A stretch of DNA of 64,000 nt, from NCBI RefSeq assembly GCF_002938435.1, contig NZ_POQT01000003.1:124001-188000 (forward strand). The letters run 5' to 3'. A program made the translations under genes and the position numbers. The notes under the pieces were generated by a model. That model was given only the letters and a program-made list of their open reading frames with translations. It did not search any database and was not told where the DNA came from. The stretch is from Blastococcus saxobsidens (GTDB lineage: Bacteria; Actinomycetota; Actinomycetes; Mycobacteriales; Geodermatophilaceae). Below, in pieces: positions 28,404 to 35,694 of this stretch. Each line of letters starts with the position of its first letter. Positions within the stretch are counted from its first letter, which is position 1.

Positions 28404-29582
28404 GTGACGGGCCTGCCGACCGTCACGGCGGCCCGGCCCTTGGCGCACGTCCCTGCACTGGACGGGTTGCGCGGCGTGGCAGTCATGCTGGTGATGGGTC
28501 TGCACGTGGGGCTGGCGGTCGTCCCCGGCGGCCAGGTGGGGGTCCTGATCTTCTTCTCGCTGTCCGGATTCCTGATCACCCAGCTGCTGCTCGACGACCT
28601 GCGCGGTCAACGGCAGCGAGTGCTGCGGCGGTTCTACGCCCGCCGTGCGTTGCGCCTGGTGCCTGCCTGGCTCTCGGTCGTGGTCGCCTGTGGGGTGCTG
28701 GCGTGGCTGTGGCCGGAGATGGAGCGGGCCGAGGCCACGATCGATGGTCTCCCGATGGTGCTGCTCCACCTGGGGAACTGGAGTCGGGCCTTCGAGGGCG
28801 CCGGCTCGCTGGGCGTCCTCGACCACACCTGGTCCCTGGCCGTCGAGGAGCAGTTCTACCTCGTCTGGCCGTTCGTGCTGCTCCTGGTCCTGCGGCTGAC
28901 CCGACGGATGTGGGTGGTGGCGGCCGTGGCCGGAACCGGATGCTGCGCGGCGCTCGCCGCGCGGATGGCGGTCGACGGCGTCGGTGCCGGAGCGCTGGAC
29001 CGGGTCTACAACGGGACGGACACCCAGGCCGATCACCTCATGCTCGGCTGCGCTCTCGCCGTCGTCGTCACCCTCGCCCGGGAGCGAGGGGGAGTCCCGC
29101 AGCTCCGGGCCGTCCTCACCCGGCTCGCGGCGCCGGCTGCGATCTTCCTCGCCGCCCTCACCGTGGTCTTCCCGTTCGAAGGGGCGAGCGTGGGCTACAG
29201 ACTGACCCTATCTGCGGTCGCGGTCGCTTCCGCGGTGCTCGTCGGCGCGGCCTACCTCTCCGGTGCGGGCTGCATCGCCCAAGTGCTGGGCGCCGCCTGG
29301 CTGCGGTGGGCCGGAGTGCGTTCGTACGGGCTCTACCTGTGGCACTACCCGGTGATCGCCGTGGTGACGTCGACGGGGTTGGTGCCTTTCACCCTGCCCA
29401 AGCAGGTCATCGAGGTGGCGCTGTCGCTCGCCGTGGCGGCGGCCTCCTATCGCTGGGTCGAGCAGCCCTTCCTCCGTCGGAAGAAGGGCTGCCGAGCGGT
29501 GGATCCGGGGCTGAACCGAGCCGGACCGCCGATGTGCGGGACACCCCTCCCCGCTGGCCATCGACAACAGCGAAGCCCGTGA
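28404..29582 (+). CDS. Acyltransferase family 3 (OafA/YrhL-like) membrane protein
   Basis: A 392-residue protein with about ten membrane helices. The opening HVPALDGLRGVAVMLVMGLHVG, then GVLIFFSLSGFLITQLLL, RFYARRALRLVPAW and LDHTWSLAVEEQFYLVWP are the classic blocks of acyltransferase 3. GLYLWHYPVI and YRWVEQPF close the family. It would move an acyl group, usually acetyl or succinyl, onto sugars of the exopolysaccharide at the membrane. GTG at 28404 is the first start that leaves the conserved block near the N-terminus. It lies 43 bases after the dehydrogenase and probably in its operon. The last 35 residues are not conserved in type. Confidence 0.87.
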   Translation: MTGLPTVTAARPLAHVPALDGLRGVAVMLVMGLHVGLAVVPGGQVGVLIFFSLSGFLITQLLLDDLRGQRQRVLRRFYARRALRLVPAWLSVVVACGVLAWLWPEMERAEATIDGLPMVLLHLGNWSRAFEGAGSLGVLDHTWSLAVEEQFYLVWPFVLLLVLRLTRRMWVVAAVAGTGCCAALAARMAVDGVGAGALDRVYNGTDTQADHLMLGCALAVVVTLARERGGVPQLRAVLTRLAAPAAIFLAALTVVFPFEGASVGYRLTLSAVAVASAVLVGAAYLSGAGCIAQVLGAAWLRWAGVRSYGLYLWHYPVIAVVTSTGLVPFTLPKQVIEVALSLAVAAASYRWVEQPFLRRKKGCRAVDPGLNRAGPPMCGTPLPAGHRQQRSP

Positions 29583-29719
29583 GGGGTGTGGCGGCGTGAG
29601 CGAGTCCGCAGGTCATGTGGCGCATCTACATCAGCCGTCACTGTTGACCCGCGGCTCCATGAACATGTGTCTGATTGGTCCCAACCTCGTGCTGCGGTCG
29701 TGATGGAAGGGGGGATCTG

Positions 29720-30778
29720 GTGAGATCCCGATGGTCGGAAGTCCTCGACGACGAGGCCGAGGTCACGGAGAACCCGCTCCGGAGCCGGCGGAGGCGACGG
29801 CTGCTCCAGTCACTGGCCGCCGGCGTGGTGGTGGCTCTGCTCCTCGTGGGGGGCGCGGCCTGGTATTTGACAGACCGGTACGCGGGCGGCCTCGAGCGCC
29901 TGGACGGCGTCTTCGCCGGCCTGGACGAGACCCAACGACCGGCGGCTCCGACCGGTCCTGCCCGAACGGCCCTCACGTTCCTCGTCGTCGGATCGGACAC
30001 GCGCGCCGATGTCCCCGAGGGCGAGCGTCCGGACGGTCGCTCGGACGTGATGATGCTGGTCCGGGTCACCGCTGACCGCCAGAACGCTCAGGTGATCTCG
30101 CTGCCCCGGGATTCATGGGTCTCCATCCCCGGGATGGGCATGGCAAAGCTGAACGCGGCCTACGCCTACGGTGGGCCCACGCTGTTGGTGCAGACCGTCG
30201 AGAACCTGACCGGCGTCCGCGTCGACCACTACGCCGCCATCGACTTCCAGGGCTTCGTGCAGATGACCGACTCGCTCGGCGGGGTGGACGTCCAGGTCGC
30301 CGAGGCGACGAGCAACGGCCCGTACACCTACGAGGCGGGACTGAACCACCTCGACGGTGACGAGGCGCTGAACTACGTCCGTCAGCGGTACGGACTCCCG
30401 GGCGGGGACTTCGACCGGGTCAAGCGCCAGCAGCAGTACCTGCGTTCGGTGTTCGGTGCGCTCTCCCAGCAGAACGTCCTCACCGACATGGGTGCCCTCG
30501 GTGGGTTCATGGACGCCCTCACCGGCGCGATGGCCGTGGACGAGCAGCTGTCGAACGCCGACCTGATCCAGATGGCCTACGACATGCGGTCGTTGCGCCC
30601 GGACGCCCTCACGTTCCTGACCGCGCCGGTCGCCGGCACCGGTCGGGAAGGCGCGCAGAGCGTCGTCTACCTCGATCCGGCCCGCTCGGCACAGATGTGG
30701 AACCACCTTCGCGCCGACTCGCTGGGCGAGCACGCGGCTGAATTCGCCGTCGACGCGTTGCCTGCGGTGCCGAACTAG
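29720..30778 (+). CDS. LytR-CpsA-Psr (LCP) family glycopolymer ligase 2
   Basis: A 352-residue paralogue of the LCP protein at 7.9 kb, sharing its whole layout: short acidic/basic tail, one membrane helix (GVVVALLLVGGAAWYLTDRYAG), then the LCP domain. FLVVGSDTRAD, GRSDVMMLVRV, VISLPRDSWVSIPG, KLNAAYAYGG and YAAIDFQGFVQMTDSLGGVDV are present, so the catalytic Arg/Asp set is complete. It should attach the exported polymer to peptidoglycan or arabinogalactan. The GTG at 29720 has an excellent GGAAGGGGGG ribosome site. The end overlaps the convergent phosphatase gene by four bases. Confidence 0.93.
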   Translation: MRSRWSEVLDDEAEVTENPLRSRRRRRLLQSLAAGVVVALLLVGGAAWYLTDRYAGGLERLDGVFAGLDETQRPAAPTGPARTALTFLVVGSDTRADVPEGERPDGRSDVMMLVRVTADRQNAQVISLPRDSWVSIPGMGMAKLNAAYAYGGPTLLVQTVENLTGVRVDHYAAIDFQGFVQMTDSLGGVDVQVAEATSNGPYTYEAGLNHLDGDEALNYVRQRYGLPGGDFDRVKRQQQYLRSVFGALSQQNVLTDMGALGGFMDALTGAMAVDEQLSNADLIQMAYDMRSLRPDALTFLTAPVAGTGREGAQSVVYLDPARSAQMWNHLRADSLGEHAAEFAVDALPAVPN

Positions 30779-31473
30779 CTCGGCCGGGGCACCGGTGGGA
30801 TCCGGGGCATCCGGACCGTCTCGTCGCTGAGCGGCGTGCGGTCCTCCAGCAGCGGGAAGACGAGCTCGAGCGCGGTCACGATCTGGTCGACGGCCTCGGC
30901 GTGCACCCGTGAGGACCCCTCGATGGGGTCCGGCACGTCGAACTGCGGCCCGCGGGACCGCGCGTACCGTGCCCGTGCCTCGCCGAGGGCCTGGGCGAGC
31001 TCAGCCCCCCGCCGGTGTGCCGAGTCGGGGGACCAGTCCTGTCCCAGCGTCTGTGCCAGCGCAGCGGCCTCCATGACGGTGAAGACCTTCTGGAGCCCGC
31101 GGGGACTGATCCCCGCCACCTCGTCGCGATGCTCGCCGGTCATCGTCAGCACGAGGTCGGCCCAGTCGACGTCGGCGTCCGACAGGCGCCGGGAGGCGAA
31201 GCCGTCGGCCCGGACCCCGTGCCGGGCCAGCGCGCGTTCGGTGCGGGGGTGCATGGGTCGACCGGGGCGTGCCTGGGTTCCGGCGCTGCGCGCCTCCACC
31301 CGCAGATCGCCGTCGGCGGTCCAGGCGCGGAGGAGTCGTTCGGCGGCTGCGGAGCGGCAGATGTTGCCGGTGCAGACGAAGAGCACCTTCGCGGTCGTCT
31401 GCTGCGGATACGTGGACACCGGGGCCCAGCCTATGCCGGAAGCTGGGGCTACCGGAGCAGGCGGCAGTCCCAT
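30775..31473 (-). CDS. Low-molecular-weight protein tyrosine phosphatase, long form
   Basis: A 232-residue LMW-PTP. The P-loop FVCTGNICRSAAAERLL lies near residues 31-47. SAGTQARPGRPMHP, DADVDWADLVLTMTGEHR and the acid loop VPDPIEG at about 190 follow. As in the two other phosphatases of this window, extra residues separate the WADLVLTMT block from the acid loop. The ATG at 31473 has AGGA seven bases upstream; GTG at 31419 would give a shorter protein. The convergent overlap with LCP ligase 2 is four bases. Target probably a BY-kinase or another cytoplasmic tyrosine-phosphorylated protein. Confidence 0.87.
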   Translation of the reverse strand: MGLPPAPVAPASGIGWAPVSTYPQQTTAKVLFVCTGNICRSAAAERLLRAWTADGDLRVEARSAGTQARPGRPMHPRTERALARHGVRADGFASRRLSDADVDWADLVLTMTGEHRDEVAGISPRGLQKVFTVMEAAALAQTLGQDWSPDSAHRRGAELAQALGEARARYARSRGPQFDVPDPIEGSSRVHAEAVDQIVTALELVFPLLEDRTPLSDETVRMPRIPPVPRPS

Positions 31474-31689
31474 GCGTCGTTCCTGATCTTCGTCGGCCCT
31501 CCCTCCGCCCGACATGGCCTTCTCCGGTCATCGACGGACGGGGACTGGTTCCCGCACGAGGTCGGTCCGCCGTGGCGCTCGGCGCCGGGGAGCCACCTCA
31601 GCAGACTCGACTGACCCGCGCGCACCCGAGGTCACGCCACGTGGGACGAAATGGTCATGTTCTCGGGCTGACCTGCCGATGATCTCTGC

Positions 31690-32559
31690 GTGTGGTGGCT
31701 CTGGGTCGTGGGTGGACTGGTCGCGTGGTTCGTCCTCGCCTTCGGGCTGGCGGTCGTCATCGGCCGGGGCATCCGCACCGCTGACCTCCGAACCCCCGAC
31801 TCGACGGGCGTGCTGACGACCGAGGCCCTCGCCCCACAGGCCGCCCCCGCGCGCGTGCGCCGCCGTGCCGTGCCGCTGCCCCCCATCGGGATCGCACTCG
31901 CCGCCCTCGCCGTCGGCCTGATGACCGTCGGCTACGGCTTCCGGCTCTCCGGCACCTCGGGGCCGCTCGCCCAGGCGCTCTCCATGGACGCCCCCTTCTC
32001 GCTGCCGCGCATGTACGTGGCGGCGCTCTTCGCTGCCGCCGCGCTGGCCGCCGTCGCCGGCGCGGGCACCACCCGGCGCACCTGGTGGCTGGGTGTCGGC
32101 ATCGTGGCCGCCGGGATCGCGGCCGTGAAGGCGGGCAGCACCGTGCACGTCGACACGATGGCGGCGCTGGGCTCCGCGATCGGCGGACACGCAGCCGTGC
32201 TGATCAGCGTGGCCGTCGCCGTCGCCGTCGTCTCCGCCCTGTTCTTCCTCAGCCGCACCGATCGCCGTGACCGGCGGCGCGTCCTCGGCGCCCTCACCGG
32301 TTACGCCGCCGCCTCGGTCGGGCTCTCCGCCCTCAGCGGCGTCGCCCCCGGCGGCTGGGCGGTGACGGCCACCTACCTCGAGGAGTCCGGCGAGGCGCTG
32401 GCCGGCGTCGCGTTCCTCGTCGCCGTGCTCGTCGGCGTCGCCCCGCGCCTGGTGCTCCCGGCCGACTGGGCGCTGCGCCGAGCCGCCGACACCGAGACCC
32501 TCGACGTCCGCGACGCCCTTCCGGGCCGTCCCACGACCGGGGACGCGTTCCGCGGCTGA
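31690..32559 (+). CDS. Multi-pass membrane protein with GxGIxxADxR anchor motif
   Basis: A 289-residue protein with seven or eight hydrophobic segments and no family I can name. The first segment and following turn (LWVVGGLVAWFVLAFGLA, then GRGIRTADLR) match the anchor of the small proteins at 7523 and 9123. After a linker rich in Ala and Arg, the remaining six or so helices have no recognisable motif. The C-terminus is short and charged. The GTG at 31690 lacks a ribosome site and may be leaderless (GATGAT six bases upstream, a poor match). It ends 13 bases from the convergent CRCG mini-protein gene, the second time an anchor-motif gene and a CRCG gene lie side by side. Confidence 0.65.
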   Translation: MWWLWVVGGLVAWFVLAFGLAVVIGRGIRTADLRTPDSTGVLTTEALAPQAAPARVRRRAVPLPPIGIALAALAVGLMTVGYGFRLSGTSGPLAQALSMDAPFSLPRMYVAALFAAAALAAVAGAGTTRRTWWLGVGIVAAGIAAVKAGSTVHVDTMAALGSAIGGHAAVLISVAVAVAVVSALFFLSRTDRRDRRRVLGALTGYAAASVGLSALSGVAPGGWAVTATYLEESGEALAGVAFLVAVLVGVAPRLVLPADWALRRAADTETLDVRDALPGRPTTGDAFRG

Positions 32560-32572
32560 CCGCCGGCAGCGG

Positions 32573-32740
32573 TCAGAGGCCGGGGCGCACCACGCCGCAC
32601 CGGCAGGCGTACAGACTCGACCCGCTGAACGGGTCGGCGCCGGACCAGCGGAACCAGTGCACGTGCCGGACGGCGATGGACGGCAGCCGCTGCTGACGGT
32701 CCGCGGCCGTTGCCGGAGCTGCCCCCGGACGTGTGTGCAT
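32573..32740 (-). CDS. 55-residue HWFRW/CRCG mini-protein (second copy)
   Basis: The C-terminal 30 residues (HVHWFRWSGADPF then SGSSLYACRCGVVRPGL) match the 53-residue protein at 7365-7526 at most positions, while the N-terminal 25 residues are unrelated Ala/Arg-rich sequence. Conservation of such a short stretch in two distant places argues that both are translated. The CxC with nearby His residues could bind zinc or iron. The start at 32740 is inferred from length similarity and there is no strong ribosome site. Function unknown. Confidence 0.62.
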   Translation of the reverse strand: MHTRPGAAPATAADRQQRLPSIAVRHVHWFRWSGADPFSGSSLYACRCGVVRPGL

Positions 32741-32853
32741 GGCGGCAGTGTGCCATCGCAGGCAGCCGATCGGGGAGGGGGTTCCTGCTGTTCCCCCGAT
32801 GTTCGGCGGGCGGCCGCCGAAGAGGGGATGCCCCGCCGCCCCGCCGGTTCCGG

Positions 32854-33903
32854 TCAGCCCGCCGTCCAGGTCACCAGATCGTCGGCGGACCGGGTGTTGA
32901 CGACCCGCTCCACCGGGACCCCGCACTCGAGGGCCCGCTCGCAGCCGTTGCCCAGCCAGTCCAGCTGGCCGGGGGCGTGCGCGTCCGTGTCGATGGCGAA
33001 CTCGCAGCCCAGCTCGACCGCCAGGGTGAGCAACCGGCGGGGTGGGTCGAGCCGCTCCGGGCGGGAGTTGATCTCCACGGCGGTGCCGAACTCGACGCAG
33101 GCGCTGAACACGGCCTCGGCGTCGAACTGGCTCTCCGGGCGCGGCTTCTGGGTGCCGTTGCGCTGCCGGCGGCCGATGACCAGCCGCCCGGTGCAGTGGC
33201 CCAGGACGTCGGTGTGCGGGTTGGCGACGGCGGTGAGCATCCGCGCCGTCATGGCCTTGGCGTCCGCGCGCAGGTCGGAGTGCACGCTGGCGACGACGAC
33301 GTCGAGCCGGCCGAGCAGCTCGTCGGTCTGGTCGAGGGAGCCGTCGACGTTGATGTCGCACTCGATGCCGGTGAGGATCCGGAAGGGAGCCAGCTCCTCG
33401 TTGAGCTCGGCGACGACGTCCAGCTGCTTCTCCAGCCGCGCGGCGGTCAGCCCGTTGGCCACCGTCAGCCGGGGGGAGTGGTCGGTCAGCGCCATGTAGT
33501 CGTGGCCGAGCGCCATCGCGGCCTCGGCCATCTCCCGAATGGGGCTGCCGCCGTCGGACCAGTCGCTGTGCACGTGCAGGTCGCCCTTGAGGGCGGCGCG
33601 GAAGGCGGCGACGTCGTCGGCTGCCGGCAGCTGTTCGGCGTAGTCGCTCTCGAGCTTCGCCAGGTACTCCGGCACCTGGCCCTTGTGCGCCTGGACGACG
33701 ACGGCGGCCGTCTTGGGGCCCACGCCCTTGAGGTCCTTGAGCGTGTTCGTACCGATCTTGAGGTCCAGCTGTTCGTCGGTCAGCCCGTCGACCACGGCGG
33801 CCGCCGTCCGGAACGCCTGCACCCGGTAGCTGGGCTCGCGGGCGCGCTCCAGGAGGAAGGCGATCCTCCGGAGCGCGGCCGCGGGCGGGAGCGGTGTGCT
33901 CAG
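32854..33903 (-). CDS. PHP-domain phosphoesterase with helix-hairpin-helix N-terminus; CTG start
   Basis: A 349-residue protein. The N-terminal part has the polymerase-X-like helical region (LRRIAFLLERAREPSYRVQAFRTAA) and a helix-hairpin-helix (LKDLKGVGPKTAAVV). The C-terminal PHP domain starts at GDLHVHSDWSDGG and continues with YMALTDHSP, GIECDINVDG, VVASVHSD and INSRPERLDPPRRL, then AIDTDAHAPGQLDWLG. These supply most of the metal-binding His/Asp residues. Related proteins are PHP hydrolases or DNA-polymerase-X relatives without the polymerase palm. No ATG, GTG or TTG exists where the conserved N-terminus begins. CTG at 33903, with GAAGG seven bases upstream and a CTGA overlap with the DoxX stop, is the best start. 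Confidence 0.82.
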   Translation of the reverse strand: MSTPLPPAAALRRIAFLLERAREPSYRVQAFRTAAAVVDGLTDEQLDLKIGTNTLKDLKGVGPKTAAVVVQAHKGQVPEYLAKLESDYAEQLPAADDVAAFRAALKGDLHVHSDWSDGGSPIREMAEAAMALGHDYMALTDHSPRLTVANGLTAARLEKQLDVVAELNEELAPFRILTGIECDINVDGSLDQTDELLGRLDVVVASVHSDLRADAKAMTARMLTAVANPHTDVLGHCTGRLVIGRRQRNGTQKPRPESQFDAEAVFSACVEFGTAVEINSRPERLDPPRRLLTLAVELGCEFAIDTDAHAPGQLDWLGNGCERALECGVPVERVVNTRSADDLVTWTAG

Positions 33904-34448
33904 CGGGAGGCCTTCTTCAGGCGCTTCTCGGTCTGCTTCTGGGCCTTCGCGGCGCGCTTCTGCGCCTTCGCGAAGTTCTTCTCGGTCGCGTCGGCGGCCT
34001 TCGTCGCCGCGCGGCGGGCCCGGTAGCCCACCGACGGCTTGCCCTCGGTGTCCACGGCGGCCAGGAGCAGCCCGCCGAGCATGCCCAGGTTCTTCACGAA
34101 GTGGGCGGTCTTCTCGAAGGAGACCTTCGGGTCGCTCTCCTCCCAGAAGCGGTGGCCGGCCAGCGTCGTCGGCACGGTGGAGCCGGCCAGCGCCAGGGAC
34201 GTCAGCCGCGGGAACCGGCCGAGGGCGAACAGCACGCCGGCACCGACCTGCAGGGCGGCGTTGGCCTTGACGTACTGCTCCACGTCCCGGGGGACCTCGA
34301 CGGGGAGCTGCTTGTCGGCGGTCTCGGCGATCTTCTCCACCACGGGGCGGGCGCCGGGCACGCGGTCCTGCGGCTTCCGCAGGGTGCTGATGCCCCCGTA
34401 GATGTAAGGCGTGGCGAGCAGTGGCCGTGCGATCCGGCGGACGAGCAT
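33900..34448 (-). CDS. DoxX-family membrane protein with Lys/Ala-rich tail
   Basis: A 182-residue protein with four hydrophobic segments. ARPLLATPYIYGGISTLRKP, KANAALQVGAGVLFALGRFPRL, TTLAGHRFWEE and TAHFVKNLGMLGGLLLAA are typical DoxX blocks. DoxX proteins are poorly defined membrane proteins linked to redox and stress. The last 35 residues (from about ATKAADATEKNFAKAQKR) are highly basic with a histone H1-like Lys/Ala pattern, which would face the cytoplasm. The ATG at 34448 has AAAGAGG five bases upstream. It is upstream of and overlaps the PHP gene (CTGA), so the two are co-expressed. Confidence 0.82.
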   Translation of the reverse strand: MLVRRIARPLLATPYIYGGISTLRKPQDRVPGARPVVEKIAETADKQLPVEVPRDVEQYVKANAALQVGAGVLFALGRFPRLTSLALAGSTVPTTLAGHRFWEESDPKVSFEKTAHFVKNLGMLGGLLLAAVDTEGKPSVGYRARRAATKAADATEKNFAKAQKRAAKAQKQTEKRLKKASR

Positions 34449-34576
34449 GGTGACCTCTTTCCTCGATGTCACTGGGGAGTCCCGGGTGCACTGCCCGGAA
34501 GATCCATCTCGCAATCCCGGAACCGGCGTGCGCCGTCGTTCCGGAATCCGCCGCCGTTCCGCGGGCGGACCACCGC

Positions 34577-34590
34577 TACCGTCGCAGGAC
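34577..34590 (+). promoter_or_regulatory. Promoter -10 box (TACCGT) of the VanZ gene
   Basis: TACCGT at 34577-34582 lies eight bases before the ATG at 34591. The short AGGA just before the ATG could also act as a ribosome site. Confidence 0.5.
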
Positions 34591-35013
34591 ATGAGCCGCC
34601 GGCTGTCCGTTGCGGGGCTGGTCGTCTACCTGGCGGTCCTCGCCGCCGTGACCCTGGGAGCGTCCCCGGGTGCCCTCTTCGTCCGGGGCGCCGACGTCGC
34701 CCGGCGCTTCGACGGCCTCGGGTGGGTGTCCAGCGGCGACGTCGAGCGCGCCGCCAACGTGCTGCTGTTCGCGCCGTTCGGGCTGCTGCTCTGCTTCGCC
34801 CTGCCGCGGGTTTCGCGCCTGCTGGTCTGGTTGCTCTGCGTCGCGGTGTCGATGTCGGTGGAGAGCGCCCAGGTCTTCCTGCCCGGCCGCGAGTCCACGC
34901 CGGTCGACGTCGTCACGAACGCCACCGGCGCCGCGCTCGGTGTCCTCGCGCACGTCGTCTGGACCTGGTGGAGCCGGCGAGGAAGGAACAGCGAGGTCGC
35001 CGAACCGTCCTGA
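34591..35013 (+). CDS. VanZ-like membrane protein
   Basis: A 140-residue protein with three or four membrane helices and the VanZ signature set: ERAANVLLFAPFGLLLCFALP, then SVESAQVFLPGRESTPVDVVTNATGAALG in two adjoining runs, where the Glu-x-x-Gln, Arg and Asp-x-x-x-Asn are the conserved polar residues. VanZ relatives are found in glycopeptide-resistance clusters and widely in actinobacteria; their biochemical role is unknown and probably concerns the cell envelope. The start follows the TACCGT box by eight bases. It is divergent from the DoxX-PHP operon and convergent with ktrA. Confidence 0.85.
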   Translation: MSRRLSVAGLVVYLAVLAAVTLGASPGALFVRGADVARRFDGLGWVSSGDVERAANVLLFAPFGLLLCFALPRVSRLLVWLLCVAVSMSVESAQVFLPGRESTPVDVVTNATGAALGVLAHVVWTWWSRRGRNSEVAEPS

Positions 35014-35031
35014 CCGGGTCGGATCACCGGG

Positions 35032-35694
35032 TCACTGCAGGTCCACGAACCGTTCCACGTCCTGCGGCCGGCCGGCGATGACGATTTCGCAGCCGTAGCG
35101 GAGCACCGTGTCCATCCCCGCGTGGGTGTAGGCGTCGCCGCCCTCGGGCTTCACCGAGACGACGGTGACGCGGTGCCGCCTGCGCAGCCCGGTCTGCCCG
35201 AGCGGCACGCCCACGATCTCCCGCGGCGGCTTGGTCTTGGCGAACACCCACTGCGGGTCCAGCTCGACCCAGTCCAGCAGCCGGCCGGAGACCAGGTGCG
35301 CGACGCGCTCGCCCATCTCGTGCTCGGGGAACACCACGTGGTGGGCGCCGATGCGTTCGAGGATCTTTCCGTGCTGGCTGCTGAGGGCCTTGGCCCAGAT
35401 GTCGGTCACCTCGAGCTCCACCAGCAGTGACGTCGTCAGGATGCTGGCCTCGAGGTCGGTGCCGATGGCGACGACGACGCGGCGGAACTCACCGATCCCG
35501 AGCTCCCGCAGCGCGTCCATGTCGGTGCCGTCGGCCACCACGACCTGACCGAGCTGGCCGGAGAGCCGCTGGACGATCTCCGGGCGGTGGTCGATCGCCA
35601 GCACCTCGGTGCCGCCGCCGGCCAGCTCGGTGGCCAGCGAGGTGCCGAACCGGCCCAGCCCGATGACCGCGACCGGGTCCCTGTGACTAGCCAA
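35032..35694 (-). CDS. ktrA: Potassium uptake regulatory subunit (RCK/TrkA-type)
   Basis: A 220-residue protein. An RCK_N Rossmann domain (VAVIGLGRFGTSLATELAGGGTEV, AIDHRPEIV, VVVADGTDMDALRELGI) is followed by an RCK_C domain from about residue 135. It binds nucleotides (ATP/ADP or NAD) and gates the KtrB channel subunit from the cytoplasmic side. It starts with TTG at 35694, eight bases inside the ktrB 3' end, and GAGAGGA lies seven bases upstream, so the unusual start is well supported. Operon order is ktrB then ktrA. Confidence 0.92.
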   Translation of the reverse strand: MASHRDPVAVIGLGRFGTSLATELAGGGTEVLAIDHRPEIVQRLSGQLGQVVVADGTDMDALRELGIGEFRRVVVAIGTDLEASILTTSLLVELEVTDIWAKALSSQHGKILERIGAHHVVFPEHEMGERVAHLVSGRLLDWVELDPQWVFAKTKPPREIVGVPLGQTGLRRRHRVTVVSVKPEGGDAYTHAGMDTVLRYGCEIVIAGRPQDVERFVDLQ

